Shown here: piece after piece, positions 62,864 to 64,000 of the stretch
How positions within the stretch are numbered: position 1 is the first letter of the stretch
How the letters are laid out: each line of letters opens with the position of its first letter
DNA from: Mesomycoplasma ovipneumoniae
GTDB taxonomy: Bacteria > Bacillota_I > Bacilli_A > Mycoplasmatales > Metamycoplasmataceae
Direction: 5' to 3'
Length of the DNA stretch: 64,000 nt
Assembly: GCF_038095975.1 (NCBI RefSeq)
Contig: NZ_CP146003.1
Span: 930,001 to 994,000, forward strand
Notes under the pieces: model-generated
Told to the model about the DNA's origin: nothing
What the model saw: the letters and a program-made list of their open reading frames with translations, nothing else
Databases searched by the model: none
Translations under genes and position numbers: made by a program

Positions 62864-63559
62864 TTACAAATTGTCGAAGCGAATTTTAATAGAAGGACCC
62901 ATTGAAGCTGAAACAGTTAAATTTTTAAAATAATTTCCTTTAACTGAATTTGGTTTCAATTTACGGATTAATTGTAAAAGGGTTTTAGCATTTTGAACTA
63001 AATGATCGACTTCCATGTTGGTTTTTCCAATTAATGAGTGAATAATTCCATATTTATCAGCACGATAATTTGCTTTACCTTTTTTAATTTCAGCCACAGC
63101 TTTTTCTGGTGTTGGGGTAACTGTACCTGTTTTTGGGTTAGGCATAAGTCCTTTTGGTCCTAATTTTTTCCCGTATCTTCCTAAAACTGGCATTAATTTA
63201 GGCTCAACAACAATAACATCAAAGTCAAAATTATCAATTTTTAAATTTTGCTCAAGTTCGGCTGTTGAATAAATTAAATCAGCGCCTGCTTCCTTAGCTT
63301 TAGTTGCTACCTCTGAAGAGTCAGTCGCAACAAGCACACGTACAGATTTCCCGGTTCCATAAGGTAAAACAACTGAACCTCTTAATTGTTGGTCAGCTTT
63401 TCGAGTGTCCAAATTAAGTCGAATAGCTAAATCAACAGAGCCAGAAAACTTAGTATATGATGTTTTTTTAACCAATTCCATCGCTTCTTCAAGTGAATAA
63501 TAATGATTTTTATCAACTAATTCACGAGACTGAGCTAATTTACGTGAAATTTTTTTCAT
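62864..63559 (-). CDS. rplA: 50S ribosomal protein L1
   Basis: A 231-aa protein with the L1 signature 'VLGRYGKKLGPKGLMPNPKT' and normal length. It binds the 23S L1 stalk and represses its own mRNA in many bacteria. Its start abuts the rplK stop. Confidence 0.96.
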   Translation of the reverse strand: MKKISRKLAQSRELVDKNHYYSLEEAMELVKKTSYTKFSGSVDLAIRLNLDTRKADQQLRGSVVLPYGTGKSVRVLVATDSSEVATKAKEAGADLIYSTAELEQNLKIDNFDFDVIVVEPKLMPVLGRYGKKLGPKGLMPNPKTGTVTPTPEKAVAEIKKGKANYRADKYGIIHSLIGKTNMEVDHLVQNAKTLLQLIRKLKPNSVKGNYFKNLTVSASMGPSIKIRFDNL

Positions 63560-64000
63560 TATTTAACTCCTTGTAAAAATTCTTCGATGCCTTCAACTTC
63601 AACACCCATTTGTTTGGCGGTTCCATAAACTGTAAGAATTGCTTTTTCAATATTATCAGTATTTAAATCTGGTAATTTATATTCTGCAATTTCTTTAAGT
63701 TGTGCAAGGGTAATTTTAGCTACTTTTTCAGCTTTAGATTTTTTAGATCCAGATTCGATTTTTGCAGCTTGTTTAATTTTGTAAGAAGTTGGGCTTGTAT
63801 ATAACTGAAATTCAAAGCTTTTATCTTTAAAAACAGTAATTTTTACAGGAACTGGTTCGCTTCCACGATTTTTTGTTTCATCGTTAAATTTTCTTGTAAA
63901 TTCAGGCATTACAATACCAAGACCTGCAAGAGCTGGTCCGGGTTTTGCTTGGCCGGCATTGAATTGCAATTTTGCAACTCTAACTACATTTTTTTTTACC
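63559..64000 (-). CDS. rplK: 50S ribosomal protein L11, 5' end outside window
   Basis: The visible 147 codons begin VKKNVVRVAKLQFNAGQAKP and continue with GPALAGLGIVMPEFTRKFN, the L11 N-terminal domain. Only a few N-terminal residues are missing. The Pro-rich interdomain and C-terminal RNA-binding domain (KQMGVEVEGIEEFLQG) are complete. rplK-rplA is the conserved order. Confidence 0.95.
   Translation of the reverse strand, partial: VKKNVVRVAKLQFNAGQAKPGPALAGLGIVMPEFTRKFNDETKNRGSEPVPVKITVFKDKSFEFQLYTSPTSYKIKQAAKIESGSKKSKAEKVAKITLAQLKEIAEYKLPDLNTDNIEKAILTVYGTAKQMGVEVEGIEEFLQGVK

Overview
The window comes from a mollicute, most likely a Mesomycoplasma of the M. hyopneumoniae / ovipneumoniae / flocculare / dispar group. 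The DNA is very AT-rich, and TGA must be read as Trp: conserved Trp codons in YlqF, L20, PolC, Era-operon proteins and many others are TGA. All coordinates below are for full genes read with TGA = Trp. The species group is inferred from a P65-like GDSL lipoprotein and overall gene content; I could not run a search.

Layout. 1-2611 (minus): five small genes, two of them SSB-like, resembling the edge of an integrated element. 3247-5040: P65-type GDSL lipoprotein. 6177-11939 (minus): lpdA, then era-cdd-ybeY and a peptidase-C39 ABC exporter with a small membrane partner. 12015-20089 (plus): deoB, nusB, tlyA, sufS-sufU, rluB, lepB and a lipoprotein. 20362-22075: ylqF and nine tRNA genes. 22239-26078: ZIP transporter and gyrA. 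26974-34511 (mostly minus): membrane protein, infC-rpmI-rplT-rpmB, pyk, LRR protein, M42 peptidase and ung, with a bacteriocin-like peptide gene on plus. 34675-35236: rplU-rpmA. 35308-38069: transposase-like remnant and a type II restriction-modification cassette. 38915-51193 (minus): pgi, S1-domain gene, a ~4 kb insertion, polC, cdsA, frr, pyrH. 51350-53263: degenerate subtilase-like protein and tsaB. 53273-58875 (minus): LRR lipoprotein and potABCD. 59373-62760: ktrA, ktrB, yhcH, rpsT. 62864-64000: rplA and partial rplK.

The main accessory signals are these. (1) The C5 methyltransferase gene has a (TC)8 tract that puts the given sequence out of frame; 7 units would restore a 402-aa enzyme, and the HNH nuclease gene begins next to its stop, so both genes may switch together. 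(2) A dispersed element occurs in four copies that each carry a promoter, a Shine-Dalgarno site, a four-codon ORF and two conserved hairpins; two further 3' halves lie near polC. Two copies are flanked by ~31-bp direct repeats, and the ends look like terminal inverted repeats, so this looks like a mobile element carrying a structured RNA. (3) A ~4 kb insertion between polC and the S1 gene is flanked by ~290-bp direct repeats of the junction. It contains a duplicated membrane-protein gene and a gene broken by an exact 14-bp tandem duplication. (4) A C39-type exporter and, 20 kb away, a 91-aa peptide with a Gly-Gly leader form a candidate bacteriocin-like secretion system.

The remaining genes fit a minimal parasitic lifestyle: glycolysis (pgi, pyk, lpdA), nucleoside salvage (cdd, deoB), uptake (polyamine Pot, potassium Ktr, zinc ZIP), translation and RNA modification, Fe-S assembly, and surface lipoproteins.
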